Part shown: piece after piece, positions 1-11,918 of the stretch
Layout: each line of letters begins with the position of its first letter
How positions within the stretch are numbered: the first letter of the stretch is position 1
Origin: Hsuehochloa calcarea
Taxonomy: Eukaryota; Streptophyta; Magnoliopsida; Poales; Poaceae
Assembly (NCBI GenBank): GCA_036346395.1
Contig: CM070604.1
Coordinates: 6,495,904-6,559,903 of the forward strand
Reading direction: 5' to 3'
DNA: 64,000 bases
The notes under the pieces: generated by a model
Database searches by the model: none
What the model saw: only the letters and a program-made list of their open reading frames with translations
What the model was told of the DNA's origin: nothing
Made by a program: the position numbers and the translations under genes

Positions 1-231
1 CACATCGACGACACAGATGAAGCAAGATCACCAAATTCCTAGAGGAATAAGGCAATCTCTCCTGTCATTTGCGGAGCTCGTACTACGCACACACGTGAAC
101 AGTGCTATCAACACACAGCACGCACGCACGCACGCACCCATCCAATAGTGGAGCGGACAATCAACGTGTTATTCCTTCCGGCCAGCCGCATCGATCGCGC
201 GCGCGGCCATGTATACGTACGCCCTTGGCTA

Positions 232-3200
232 TCACACCGGCGTCAGCCCGTGCTTGAGCGCCGCCTTCCACACGACGTCGATCCGGTCCACGTCGATGGC
301 GCCGACCTCGTGGTGTTCCCACCCCTCCAGGCAGTGCACCACGCCGCCGGCGTGGCACGCGTGCACCACCCCCCTCTCCATCGTGTACTGCACGTCAATC
401 CCGTCGCGCGCGCGCCGTGTCAGCGACCAAATGCTCGTGAAAAATACATAGCTAGTTACGAGATAAAGGTTTTCCTACCTCGCAGGAGCCCAGGCCCTGG
501 ACGTCCTTGGGGAGCCTCATGGCGGCGAGCTTGCCGTAGGTGCAGTCCCTGCGGAACCCGATGATCGGCGGCACGACGAACTGGTGGAAGTGCGTGCCGG
601 CCGGCGCCCACCGTTGCTCCCTCGGCGACAGCCACTTGCCCACGAGCCATGTCTGGAAAACACACCCATACACACCCGTAACTGCCAGCCATCAGTATCC
701 AGTGCTGCAGTGCAGTGTCTTCTAGACTTTTTTTTTTGTCTGAAACCAAGCGAACGCTTTCAGCTACGTACCTTGCAGTTCTTTGCCGCCTGGTACTTGG
801 TGACCTGAACCAGGTGCTGCTGGAACTCCGCAGGCGCCTCCCTCTGTATCTTCAGGAACCTCTCCGTGGACAACGTCAGCATCTGAAACAACGCAATGCA
901 ATGAATCTTTTTGTTATTTTGTACTATTGGACTACTGATCACTAGCATTATCAGGCCTAGTCTGATCACGGAATGTTTGTGCCGTTGTATATATATGCGA
1001 ATCTGAACGTACGTACCAAGACTCTGATCTTCTTCCTGCAGAGGTAGAGAGCGGTTGCTCTGCCGAGCTTGGACGTTGCCCCGGTGAGGAACACCTCCTT
1101 CACGTTGCTTGGGATCTCGCGGAGGATCACGGCCGCCGTGAGGGTGTTGCCGTGCACCACCCTTACCCTCAGGTTAGAGTGCTTGCTCACGAACAGTGTG
1201 CCACCCCCATTGAGTGCTTCATTCTGTTGAAGCAAAAAAAAAACACACAGCGTTTTTGCTATGCTACTGAGAAATTCAGAGACGAAATTATCGGTTCAAT
1301 CCATTTTTCAGACCAGGGCACTGACAGATTCAGTGACCTCCGCCAAGATCCTTTGTAACCACGTTGCTACCAGTACAAATTACTGAAGAACTTGTGCCAC
1401 CTACTCGCGTCGAAAAAATCATTTTTATACTTCAATAGTTAGAGCCCATGCGCTGCATGCACAGTAGCACATGCGCGCCATAATGGACTCGAGCTAACAG
1501 CCAGTACTAACAAAGACCCAACCGCGACTTGTCCCGGTAGCACGGAGCCACAGGTCCAATTAAACGAACTCTAGTAGTAGCCCAATTGAAACGCACTTAT
1601 GACTTCATCAATGCCGTATGATGTTACCCACCTTATTAAGCGCGGCAAGACTGAGTACTTTGACGCCCATCCTGTCCGCCCTCAGGATGGCAAGCTCGAT
1701 CTGGTGGTTAATGCCCTTCTTCGCCGACGGAATGAAATACTGCACCGACGTAAAGAGCAGGGCAGAGCAGTTACGGTTGAGTTTCATGCACCGACCAGTA
1801 GTTCATTTGAAAAGCTACGAGAGTCGATTATCAGGTAGGAGTAGGACTGGTTTGTCACCTGGAAGCCGTATCTGGGGACGGTCCAGGTCTGGTGGAGGCG
1901 GCCGCGGAGGTAGTAGAAGCTGACGGTGTAGGTCTTGGAGCAGAACCACTGGAGGACCATGAAGGCGAAGGCGACGGGCCAGAGCGGCAGCAGGACGAGG
2001 TGGTTCGCGAACGGCAGGGCGCTGCACGCCCGGAACCCGAACGGCACGTGCATCGACGACATCAAGTCCACCACGTGAGCCAGGAACACGAAGTCCGGCA
2101 CCCGATCGTTCTTACCTGCAAATTTTGTCTGGTTTATTTAATTGTTGTGCGATGCAAATTAATTATGCCTCAAATTAACTCCCAGATTAAGGACCAACGT
2201 GCAATTCTTCAACGTACTCAGGGACTTAATAGGGCTAGCTTTTCATTTGATCGATGTGCCATTTGTGGAGGATATATACCTAAGTCGACCTCCTTCTGAA
2301 GCTCCCAGGATTTGCCGTGGATGGTTCCTCCCAGGGCATCGTAAAGAGGCATAAACAGGCAGAAGTTGCAGTCCTTCTCCCTGTGGTGCAGGCTCAGATA
2401 CCTGCACATCACCGCATGCATTCACAAATCAGATCGACATGATAATAAACGCGTAGATTTAGGTTTGCCAGGCTCGCACGTTGCAGTGTTTCCAAGATCT
2501 ATTCCAATCTACCATTCCCTTCTGTCGGCTAATAGATGCATGTTCTGTACAGGGAGGCACGTCAGCGAATAAGAGAACACTAAGGATTTGCTTGGAAGGG
2601 GGGATTTAGTTCAGATTTGAATTCAATCCTAAAAATTCTAGAGCAATCCCTCTCTTCCAAACAAACCCTAACCTAACTAGTTAGAAAAACCACTTTGATC
2701 CCTTGATTATCTAAGCAAAAGAGAGGGAGGAGCCATGGCTCCCAGCTCGATTGTTCATCGGATTGAATGCGCAAACATGGTGATCCGGTAGAACCGTGAA
2801 AGAAAAGCTGTCCATGGGAGATCGATCGGCTAAGCCGCACCGCATACGGAGCTCACTGAAAATGGAGCTACAGTGTTATGCATTAGCACGTAATCTTCAC
2901 CGTCTGTCCGATAAAAAAATGAAGATCCGTATCGGTTTGCTACTGTTGCTACCGTAAAATGCGGTGTTTTCCACGTGAGCCCTCACAAAAAAAAACGTGG
3001 TTCACACAGTGATATCTCTGTATTATTTATCTGTAATGCAAGTTATTTGGATCCGAATTCATTACCTCTCGAGAGGTAATCAAGGGAGGCATGTGCTTAC
3101 ATGGTGCCTGTGAATGAGAACTTTAACCCTACCGCGCACATGATACGTACTTATCTGCGTTAGCATTAATTGATTTCTGATCACACGGTTTTGCATTGAA

Positions 3201-4894
3201 TGAAAGGGATGTGATGTGCCTTAATCCCCTTGTCCGCTGCCGTGCTAACCTGACAGGACAGTTGCGGGGTATTGGGCCGTACGGAGTACATGCTCCGGTG
3301 CAGCAAATAGAACAGTGATATTCTGATCAAGAGGAGGCCCAATTGATTCTTAAGTCCATGGTTTGTGGGTACGTACTGATCCACTAATTAACCAGTGGAT
3401 AATGTTTGGTTAATTATACATGACAAGTGACAAAACCCGCAAGTACTCTTGGACCCAGAATTGAAGTCCTACTCCTGTCAGACGCACACTCACAAAAACA
3501 GTAGTACTACCACGACAACGACCGCGGCGATTATGACCAGGACACAATATAAAAGTGTACTCCATTGTGCTAAATATGGCATAGAGATTAGACTTAGAAC
3601 AATGCCATGAATAATCGGTGACTCGGTGTGGGGCGGGGTTTCTTGAAGCGGGCACACAGAGGAAAGTACACCGGCCTTAACTGCAAAAAATGTTTGGAGA
3701 TTGGATATATATCTGCTCTTGTTTTTTTTTTCTCGAACAAAGGCTCTTTTTTTTTCGCTCTTGTCAAGCTCCACGTGAGTAACCCCCATAACTACGGTGG
3801 TTGGCGCCGGCCGTGGCACTTGAATTCGGGCACAGGGGGTTGGCATCTTTCGAGTTGGTTGGATGGGGCTGCCATTTATGCCCGTGCACCGCCGCGCACT
3901 GGAGCCTACTGTCGCACGAGACATGCCGGACTGCACATGCCTGTCTCTACTATACTCCATCAGATCAACGCATGTACGTACGTACGTACGCTCTACCACA
4001 CAAGTTGCTCCACGAATTGAATCGTGGATCTTGTATACGTGGTAGCTGTACTCCACGCGGTATTTATACGCCAACCAACTTGTTGATACTGCATGCTGGG
4101 ATTAATTCTTTTTCGCAAGGAGATGATGGTATCGGAATTTGATGAGATTCGATTCGCCCTTGCAGTTCCTTTCCAGGTATGTATGTATGTATGTATTCTA
4201 ACCATGAAGTCTTTCGAGTCTAAGAAAAGGGGATTAAAATTAATGGAAGAAACTAAAAGCTTACTGAAGGGGTGAAAATGACTCACGTCGGGGTGTAGAT
4301 GAGGTATCTGAGAGGGGGAAAGGCCTCGAAGGTCCTGTATGGTACGACCTCCACGTTGCTGTATCCCATGCACCTCAGGTAGTCAAAGAGGAAGATGTGC
4401 CCGTAGACCAGGCTCACGGAGCCGCCCCCCGCCAGGAAGGCCCCGACAAGTGGGGCCCCCATCGCCAGCGTCAGGACCAAGCTCTCCAACGGCGTGCCGA
4501 ACCCAGCTGTGCAGATTAGAGAGACGGCCAAATCAGGTAATTTTGCAATTAAACCGCCCATAAAAAGTTCATTACTATCGAGCGAGCTTGACGAGTGGCC
4601 TGTACCCGTCAGCGGCTGGGTGACCGGGGACGAGTGGTGCTTGGAGTGGTACCGACTGAAGAGTGGGCCCCGGTGCAGGGCCCTGTGGGCCCAGTAGAAG
4701 GCCGGCTCCGAGAAGGCCACGTGGAGCAGCAAGGCCACGGCCCATCCCCGTGGGTCCCACAGCCGGAGGTCGCTGATGGCCGGGAGGAGGGGGTTGTTGG
4801 TCACCACGGCCCCGATTAGGGTTTGCATGATCACCATGTTATCCCTGCACAATTAGCACATGCATCCATCCAGTTATGCAAAATCGCAGTCGAG

Positions 4895-4931
<37 letters not shown>

Positions 4932-6031
4932 GAATCGCTTCAGCTGTCTAGCGCAAAATGCTTGGAAAGAAAAATGTCTTGAGGAGTATATAAGAGTCCA
5001 CCACGCGAAACCATGAGAAATGCAATGTCCTCCGTGTAGCATTAGCCATCGGTCACACACTTTGAATGACGCCTAGTTGCTTCCTCACTCACGTCACGTG
5101 GTACTAGTTTGCAACCAACCAACGAACACCAAGATTAATGCAGACGAAATTATCGCACATTTACTACGAAGTGTATGGATGTGGCCCCCGACCATGCACG
5201 ATCGAAGAAGACCAGGAAGGGTCGTCAAAACTGAGCAGAAGGAACAATACAGACACTGTGTACTACCTACAGTCTGATCCGTCCATGCAGATGCAAAATT
5301 ACAGGTCAATGAAACTCTGCAGTTCTCTTTGAATTCAGCCAATGAAATATAACCAATCTCGGGCATGCTGAACCCAGACCTAAAAAATGAATAACATCCA
5401 TGTCGAAACTATAAGTAAAGTACTGTACTAGATACGTATGTAATGTGTCAGATAGGTCGTAGTTGCAACGCTCATTAACTAGTAACCATAGATGCTTTAC
5501 GATCTGTGTAATTTTGACTTTTTAATTAGTGTGACATGAACATGAGCAGCGAGCTGCATGCGTAACATGATATATCAGCTTAGAGCGCTGCGATTGGTTA
5601 TTTACCAGTCCCACTCGGCGTCGATCTGCCGGAAGTCGACGCCGTCCTTGACGACGCGGCGGCGGCGGGTGAAGAAGAGCATGTTGCCGTAGGAGAACCA
5701 AAGCTGGTAGGTCAGCGACCGGAGCACGAGGAGGATGAGTAGGTGGAGGCACCACGAGTCCAGCGGCGCGTTCCCTTGCTCCCTCCACGCGTGCGCAACC
5801 TTGGCCACCAGAGGCCCGTACAGCAGGTACTGCACGCATCGATCAAGCAAGATACGAAAGCAGGAAAAAAAAGGATTAATCAACTGACAGATCGAGTCAA
5901 TAACTACTGTTGCAGCAAGAAACTCTAGATCACTAGAGCAATGGCGGAGAAGAACTGAGCATGTGCGTGCGTGTCCTTGCCTTGTATGAACCTAGGCTTG
6001 CCCATGGCCAAGAAGACAAGGGAGAAACCAT
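232..6031 (-). CDS. CER3: CER3/WAX2/GLOSSY1-type wax biosynthesis protein, 11 exons, 622 aa
   Basis: Encodes a CER3 (WAX2/YRE/GL1) family protein, known to work with CER1 at the ER in making very-long-chain alkanes for cuticular wax. Exons (minus strand, high to low): 5981-6031, 5606-5829, 4606-4844, 4287-4506, 2280-2401, 1859-2115, 1632-1739, 1017-1223, 772-882, 479-652, 232-387. All phases join without a stop and the sum is 623 codons with TGA at 232-234. The N-terminus reads MVSPLSSWPWASLGSYK and matches the family start. Several hydrophobic segments fill the N-terminal half, with His clusters HRALH (residues 145-149) and HSKHH (158-162). The third cluster is LSLHH (247-251). The C-terminal WAX2 domain includes RVRVVHGNTLTAAVIL, FLTGATSKLGRA, THFHQFVVPP and HACHAGGVVH. 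Nine of the ten introns are GT-AG; intron 1 appears to use a GC donor. The gene is intact. Clade assignment (CER3 rather than CER1) rests on the C-terminal motifs and is firm; the exact rice orthologue (a GL1-1/2/3 type) is inference. Confidence 0.95.
2584..2669. repeat. Short inverted-repeat (MITE-like) sequence in CER3 intron 4
   Basis: Inverted copies of a roughly 20-base arm (GGATTTGCTTGGAAGGGGGG at 2584 and the reverse of CCTCTCTTCCAAACAAACCC near 2649) enclose about 45 bases. The arms match imperfectly. No clear target duplication was seen, so this is a MITE-like remnant at best. It lies in the 1.9-kb intron 2402-4286. Confidence 0.35.
4897..4928. repeat. (TA)n microsatellite in CER3 intron 2
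   Basis: A run of about 16 TA dinucleotides lies just inside intron 2 (4845-5605). It is a simple sequence repeat, likely to vary in length between individuals. Confidence 0.95.
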
Positions 6032-6146
6032 GGCCCCAGCCAGAGAGTTCGAGAGGGATGTGCGTGAGATAGAGGGAGAGGGAGCTAGCTAGCCTTTTGT
6101 GTTGGGATATCTCACCTCCTATGTGTGTTTTGGACGCCATCCTCCC

Positions 6147-6154
6147 TATTTATA
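6147..6154 (-). promoter_or_regulatory. TATA box of the CER3-like gene
   Basis: The minus strand reads TATAAATA here, about 115 bases upstream of the start codon at 6031. That leaves room for a transcription start near 6115-6120 and a short 5' leader. It is a canonical plant TATA box, supporting the chosen first exon. Confidence 0.7.
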
Positions 6155-7698
6155 ACAAGAGGAGTGGGCTAGAATCTGAATGAGCAGAAGAATTCAACGA
6201 CAAACTTTAATTTCCGTTTTCTAACTTCGGTAGTTAGCCAGGTCGAGTGGTGCTTTCACGCTTTAAAAACTAAACCGGCGATCAAGTTAAGTAGCAGCAG
6301 CCATGAGTGAAGTGATGTGTGTTTAACTCTGAATAAATTACTTGATTTGCTTTCAAGTTCGCTTTTTGGTGGTACAGTGCCGGTACGTAGTACTCTAAGC
6401 TGGAGGCCTGGAGAGATCACTCATTGGAAGAAAAACTATTTTTTTAAGGAAGCTCGAAAGAAGAACTTATCCCTGCAGAAATATCTTATAGTAAATCAAC
6501 TCAGCACAAACATGTAAATTAACTTTGGTTTGGAGAGGACTAGATGACAGAAAAATGGTACACCTCTCCAGCATTGTTGTAACGGATCGATCCATTTTCT
6601 GGTGTGTCCAGCTCAGCGAGCAAAGAATGTTCGCATGAATGAACGTACGTACATAGCTAGCATGCATATCGTGGTCCAGATATCGTGGTCCATCTGGATC
6701 ACAGACGCGCCAGTTCAATGGTTCCGCAGTTGCTTCAATTCTGCCTAACAATGTTCGTGGATCTGTTCCAATTACTAATCATCCACGAAAGATTAATCCT
6801 AAATTAATGCGTTGCCTATAAATCCGGAGTCTGGGAAAAGGATTTTTTTTTCGATGAATCTTGTAGAGAAAATCGAAATAATGGCGGCAAATCAACCCGA
6901 CGAAAGAGAAAGATTTAGTGAAGCCGATCGCAAATTTATTAAGCACAAACTCAAAAGAGTATAATGGATTGTCGCTCTCACAACCCTTTCAAGCCCTTTA
7001 GGACTCTTGGATATTTGTCATGTACAAGAATCTAGTGATAAAGAATAACTTTATCTCTAGTTCTCTCGTGCACCCTCCACTTTTGTTGAGTACCTTTTGA
7101 TTTCTTCGCGGCTTGCTTGCTTCGTGTGGCCGCACTAGTCCTCCTCAAAATAGATGTAGGAACTAGGAATCATAATTCTATTAGGATTATGGTAGAAATC
7201 CTTGGATCACATGTCTCCAAGTTCCAGTAAGTTAGAATATGAGTCACCTCTTAGCAATCTTTACCTTTACTCTTATTCGTTGAAGTCATCTTGCTTCTCC
7301 AAAACTCGCTTCAAGTCGACTCTATCTTTTTCCATTTGTTTGTTTTTTCCTCTCACCTTTAGGAGTACCCCCACTACTGGAGCTCATGTACATCACCGCA
7401 ATGTGTATGTCAAATCCTGACTTGACCTCCCGGATAATCCACTTGAAAGCTCTTTTTTGTTTAGTTTTGTTAATCACACTTTCTATTCCTACAGCCCCTC
7501 CATGCCATAGGTTTGTATCGTTTTTGAACTCCACTTACTCGTCGGTACCACGTAGTTGGTCCCACCACGTCTTCCTTCTTCTAGCATCTCCTACCTTGGC
7601 ATTTGCGACTGAGAGTTTGCAACCATCTTTACAGTTCCGCATATAACTGCAGATGAAATCTTAGTACCTACCACTGGCGACATTATTTTCTTCTTCTG
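6155..7698. other. Intergenic, no gene seen
   Basis: Upstream region of the CER3-like gene. It holds short spurious frames only. It may include promoter elements of the wax gene, but none could be identified by eye beyond the TATA box. Confidence 0.5.
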
Positions 7699-7796
7699 GC
7701 CAGGGTTTTTATCTGACCACACATCTTCCTCTTTAGGTTTACCTATCATTCTTCATCTGGCCAGGGTTTTTGCCATTTCTTTAGGTTTACCTAGCA
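7699..7796. repeat. Short imperfect direct duplication
   Basis: The phrase CTGGCCAGGGTTTTT followed by CTTTAGGTTTACCTA occurs twice, starting near 7698 and 7758. This is a local duplication of about 60 bases with internal differences. It lies in non-coding DNA downstream of the truncated Copia element. Confidence 0.6.
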
Positions 7797-7839
7797 ATCG
7801 GCATCCTCCATTGTTGTAGATACTTTTCGTGATTATCTA

Positions 7840-8573
7840 TCATTTGTAAGTAACTCGTATGACTCCACCTCGAAGTGATACCTCACAACCTTTGAGTTCA
7901 AGTGACCTCACAAATATTATATTTAATTTTCTTTAAACCAGGAACATACATATTGAGCTTCGATTAGTGTGCGATATGCTCCATCATACATATTCAATGT
8001 AACCGTTCTCACCTTAGTAATTGCACACTCCTTGCAATCCACCAAGTGAATTGTTTTATGCGTTGGGTATAGAGATCCTTCATCAAACATCTCCCTCGCC
8101 GAACAGAAACAACAACCTGAATGTAATATCCATCCTTGAGAAGTATCTGATTGACTAACAACTAATACGTCTGAATCATCTTTCGCTACCACCACTGAGC
8201 ACACACCCTCATTTGCTTCAAACTCAGCTAATCTTTTATCATATAACTTTTTTCGTCACATAGATAGCATGCATGTGTGCCTTTGCTCTTGCTCTTCTTC
8301 TTCTTCCTGACTTTGTCTGCAACACCTACGACGACCAATGCTTGATCACATGAGAATAAAGAATCTGGTGACTTTTTGAAGGACTTGTCTCCAATAGATA
8401 TACAACTCTCTTTATTGAAGTCGAGTGTGCTTTTCCCGACAAAAATGTCTGGCCACGCAATTATGCGGAAAATTCATAGTAGCGTACACGGTTCTCTTGC
8501 GGACAAATATGCCGATCGATGTGAGAGAAAAAAACACGTGAGAAACCCCAACTCTACCTTGACCTTGATACCA
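7840..8573 (-). mobile_element. Truncated Copia internal region (protease / GAG-pre-integrase) on the minus strand
   Basis: The minus-strand reading frame at 7923-8204 contains GWILHSGCCF followed by MFDEGSLYPT and TVTLNMYDG. This is the usual Copia aspartic protease layout, where the family has the motif DSG; here the Asp is replaced by His, so it is inactive. Downstream, at about 7920-7850, the frame resumes with a GCEVSLRGGVIRVTYK-like pre-integrase stretch. No integrase or RT was found further down, so the element is deleted after this point. It lies directly beside the LTR and primer-binding site at 8559-8701. Confidence 0.65.
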
Positions 8574-8701
8574 TGTTATGAATAGTGCTTTTATTCATCA
8601 TGAGAGCAATAAATCAATATATATAAGTAAATATATGGTATATATACAGATAACTCCTTATACAATAGAAAAAATACACAGTTAATAATATACATCTAAC
8701 A
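8574..8701 (-). mobile_element. 128-bp Copia LTR with adjacent primer-binding site
   Basis: On the minus strand the segment begins TGTTAGATG and ends TTCATAACA, with TG/CA ends and TGTTA/TAACA inverted termini. It is followed at once (8573 downward) by TGGTATCAAGGTC, a copy of the initiator-Met tRNA primer-binding site typical of plant Copia elements. The LTR is unusually short. No second LTR copy was found in the window, so the element is truncated. Confidence 0.65.
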
Positions 8702-11015
8702 CGTATAACCAATCTTGATGACCTTTTATTTATTTATAGTTAGTGGTAGAAGTTAGAAAATTTTACCTCCAGATCGATCAAGAGCATGCTCGTATTGTTG
8801 GACGGACGGAGCACTAGAAAGGGCTCCTCCGTCGTACTGGCAGTCGCGCATTATTGCCCTGCCACGTCGGTCTACTAACGTCCGTGCCATTGACTCGCCT
8901 GATTCATTAATGTGATCACCCACCAGAGGCGGCAATGGCGACCGTGCGACCGTGCCTCGAGTCTCAGCCCTTCACATTTCCCTCTGAACCTTGCTCGTGC
9001 CTACGCCTGACGAGCTCAGCATAAGAGGGTACAGAAACTTTAACAGTGCATAGGCACTATTACAAAGGCAAACTTTGACGGTGCATAAACGAGTAGCTAC
9101 TGCTAGTAAAGTGGTAAACTGAAATCTACACATGACGGTAAATCAGTGACACTTGCTGGAGCTGCCCAAAAGGAAGAAAAAGTCAGTGCAGCATCTTTCT
9201 GTCAGTACATGGCTGTACTACTCCTGCTGCTAACGATCGTCTCCCTATTGCTACAATTACTACCGCATTTTGTGTGCGTCAGTGGTTCTTGATTGAAGGA
9301 TGGGAGCGCATCCTTGACGTACAATGTTGTGCTTCGCTAAATAGTGAAAATCAGGTCATATTTTGATTCCACGATAACATAGCGAATAGCCAATACTCAG
9401 AAAAAATAACAACCACGCTTAAAATAACATTTTTCCTCTTTTTTCTTCAGCTTCACTCTCTTTATCCCGAACGAGATGTGCAGTCTCCCGAGTCGTGTCA
9501 CCGCCACCGCCAACCTCCTAGATGCGCCACCTTTCTCTCTTGTCTAGCTTCATTTTCTCTCCCTCTTCTTGGGCTGAGTCGTGCTGCCGCTACGGCTAGA
9601 CTCCAAGCGGCCAGGCTGTCGGTCTCCAAGTGGTGACGTAGCTTTCGGCAGTGGTGTGGCTTCCACATGTAGCGACACGGACAAAGAAGGCTCGGCACAG
9701 TTGGAGAGAGACCTCAAGAGGAGACACCAGAGTTAGGGAGAAAGAGGCAATTGTATCTTTTAAAAAAAACTTGTGATGAAATATTTCCATAGAGTGTTGT
9801 TTTACATATTTTTTACCCTTTTGAATGTTATTTAGTAGTCAAGTTTTTGCTATACTATTATGTTCGTGACTTAATTACCCCTCACTGAAAAACATCGTAA
9901 AAATGTGATCGCAATGCAATCGAAGGCTAACTTGCCTTTATCCTGTGGTGAATCTTCCCCAGTATTAAGCGCAGTGGAAATGGATCAGCGCTCTCACATG
10001 ATCCGTGCATTTAATCCTCCCGTGTTGTGTTGTCCCGACGCGTGTGCCTGTGATGCTTGCCTTTCTTCTAAACGCGCGTCGTGACTTCCTGGCGGCGGTT
10101 TCCCGGTTGTGCGCGTGGCCGTCGCCGTCGCCGTCGCGTTGCTTCTTCAACTGGTTCCTGTTCGAGCAGCTCGGTGCGTTTCCCTGCGCCCAAGCTTCGA
10201 TTCGTCCCTACGTTTGGTTCACGGGCTGGCATCGCTATTATCCTTGCGTTTCTGTCGCCGGTCCATGTGCGCTCTGCAGCATCCCCTCGATCGATTCTTA
10301 AAATCAATCCAGCAGCAAGGTGGTGCAGATGAACTAGCTAGGTTCTTAAAAGTTGCACTCTTTTCTTCGGGGCTGAAAATGGCCAGGGCTAGTTTCCCAA
10401 ATCATGTTTGTCATTGAACAGCTAAACGCGCGCTCTGAATTGACATATTTTGGCATGTCATTGCCATTTAGATTTGATTTAGTATTAGCACTGTACCATT
10501 AAACGGCTGATGTGATGCATGTGCAGTATGCCATCATCCTAAGCACTCACAAATTGATACGATTAAAGTTTTTAAATAAGAAGGAATTTCAACTTTTTTT
10601 CATGATCCAAAGCACTTGAAAAATCTCAACTGAGTGGAGGGAACACTCATCGAGAATTCAAGATTCATTACGGCCTAACTGTCGATTAAGACCTAAGCAA
10701 AATGATGGAGCGCCATGGCCGTGCCTAGTCGCCACCACAGCCTTCGCCGATCGAGCGGAGTACGTAGTCGTCGTCGCGGCCATGCGCCTGCCACCGCAGC
10801 CACCACCGCGCAGCCGTCTCCATACGCAGCCCCCGTCCCCGTCGAGGAAGCTTAATTTCTCCGGCCCATGAGCTGACCCTATCAGCAGTACTTCACCACC
10901 GTATCTTCCATATCTGAACTGTTTCTACCGAAAGCAACCGATAGCATGTGTGTTTACGCTTTCTAGCGGACAAGGGCGCATTAGTTAGCTTTACGCGTAG
11001 GGACAGAGGCGATAG
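8702..11015. other. Intergenic, no gene recognised
   Basis: Mixed-composition DNA. The GC-rich patch at 10,060-10,330 opens several overlapping frames but none shows a known domain or splice structure. A second GC-rich patch at 10,700-10,860 carries CCACCGC-type low-complexity sequence. Confidence 0.45.
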
Positions 11016-11023
11016 TGCACAGG

Positions 11024-11423
11024 TAGGGCTGGAAACGAGCCAGGCTCGGCTCGGCTCGGCTCGTTGTGGCTCGGTTTAAACTCTGGCTCGGCTCGGCTCG
11101 TTTGGAAAACGAGCTCGAATGAAGGCTCGGCTCGGCTCGAAAAAGCTCGAGCCGGCTCGAAAAGCTCGCTCAACGGCTCGAAAAACTCGCCGAGCTCGGT
11201 AGAATAAAATGATTATATGAGTCATTTATCATCAATTCAAAATTCAATCATCTTGATTATATAGGGTTGCACTCGCTCGTTTGGCTCATGAGCGGCTCGA
11301 GCTCGCTCGAAACTTCACCGAGCTCGCTCACTCGGCTCGGCTCGAAAAAAGCTCGAGCGAGCCGGCTCGGCTCGCAACAAGCTCGAGTCGGCTCGCGAGT
11401 CGCGAGCTTTTTTGCCACCCCTA
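11024..11423. mobile_element. 400-bp hAT-type MITE with 8-bp target-site duplication
   Basis: The element starts TAGGGCTGGAAAC and ends GTTGCCACCCCTA-like (reverse TAGGGGTGGCAAA), giving terminal inverted repeats of the Ac/hAT type. It is flanked on both sides by a perfect 8-bp duplication TGCACAGG (11016-11023 and 11424-11431), as expected for hAT transposition. The interior is built almost wholly of GGCTC/GAGCC pentamer runs and has no coding capacity, so it needs a transposase in trans. Confidence 0.88.
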
Positions 11424-11718
11424 TGCACAGGTACCGCAGGGACTTAATCCGGAGCGCTAACTTCAAATCGGACGTTTCTGAGAAAATCTCCCATTAAGCA
11501 AGGATTATGCAACAACGCTCTTGCAGTCTTGCCCCAATCCTAAACCCTAATCTCCCATCGCTAATATCCTTCGTCGTCGTCGGCGGCTACTGTCCTTGCA
11601 TGCCCATAGCCGATTGGGGACGCTGACGCTGCACACCACCGGCCAATGAATGCGGCAGAAAGCCTGCACAAATGGCAACCCGTCTCGCATGCAGGTGCAG
11701 AGCAGAGGGCTCACCTCG

Positions 11719-11918
11719 TTTTTTTTTTTTTTTTTTTTGAGAGGATACAAGTTATACATCAGTAATTTTGCGAGTCATCGAGGTTTTACAGAGTGCACAC
11801 ACGTTTTCTTGTACCTTATTTTAATTATTCAGATGAGATATGCAAGTGCCATCCCAGATAATCGAACTTGGACGGCTGGACATTCGCCACGCTCCTAGCC
11901 AACTGAGCTAAGGCTCTG
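11719..11918 (-). mobile_element. tRNA-derived SINE
   Basis: Read on the minus strand, the segment starts with GAGCCTTAGCTCAGTTGGC (a pol III A box) and has an AAGTTCGATTATC B box about 30 bases later. It ends in a run of about 20 A (T on the plus strand, 11719-11738). This is the head, body and tail layout of a tRNA-derived SINE of about 200 bases. I could not find a clear target-site duplication. It is not a tRNA gene because no acceptor stem pairs. Confidence 0.7.

Noticed and set aside
3490..4074. 194-codon minus-strand frame in CER3 intron 4
   Set aside because: It falls within an intron defined by good splice sites on both sides and shows no known domain.
10005..10417. Overlapping plus-strand frames of about 100 codons
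   Set aside because: Three frames overlap in one GC-rich patch and none has a recognisable domain.
11858..11918. A possible tRNA gene
   Set aside because: A and B boxes are present but no acceptor or anticodon stem forms, and a poly(A) tail follows, so it is a SINE.
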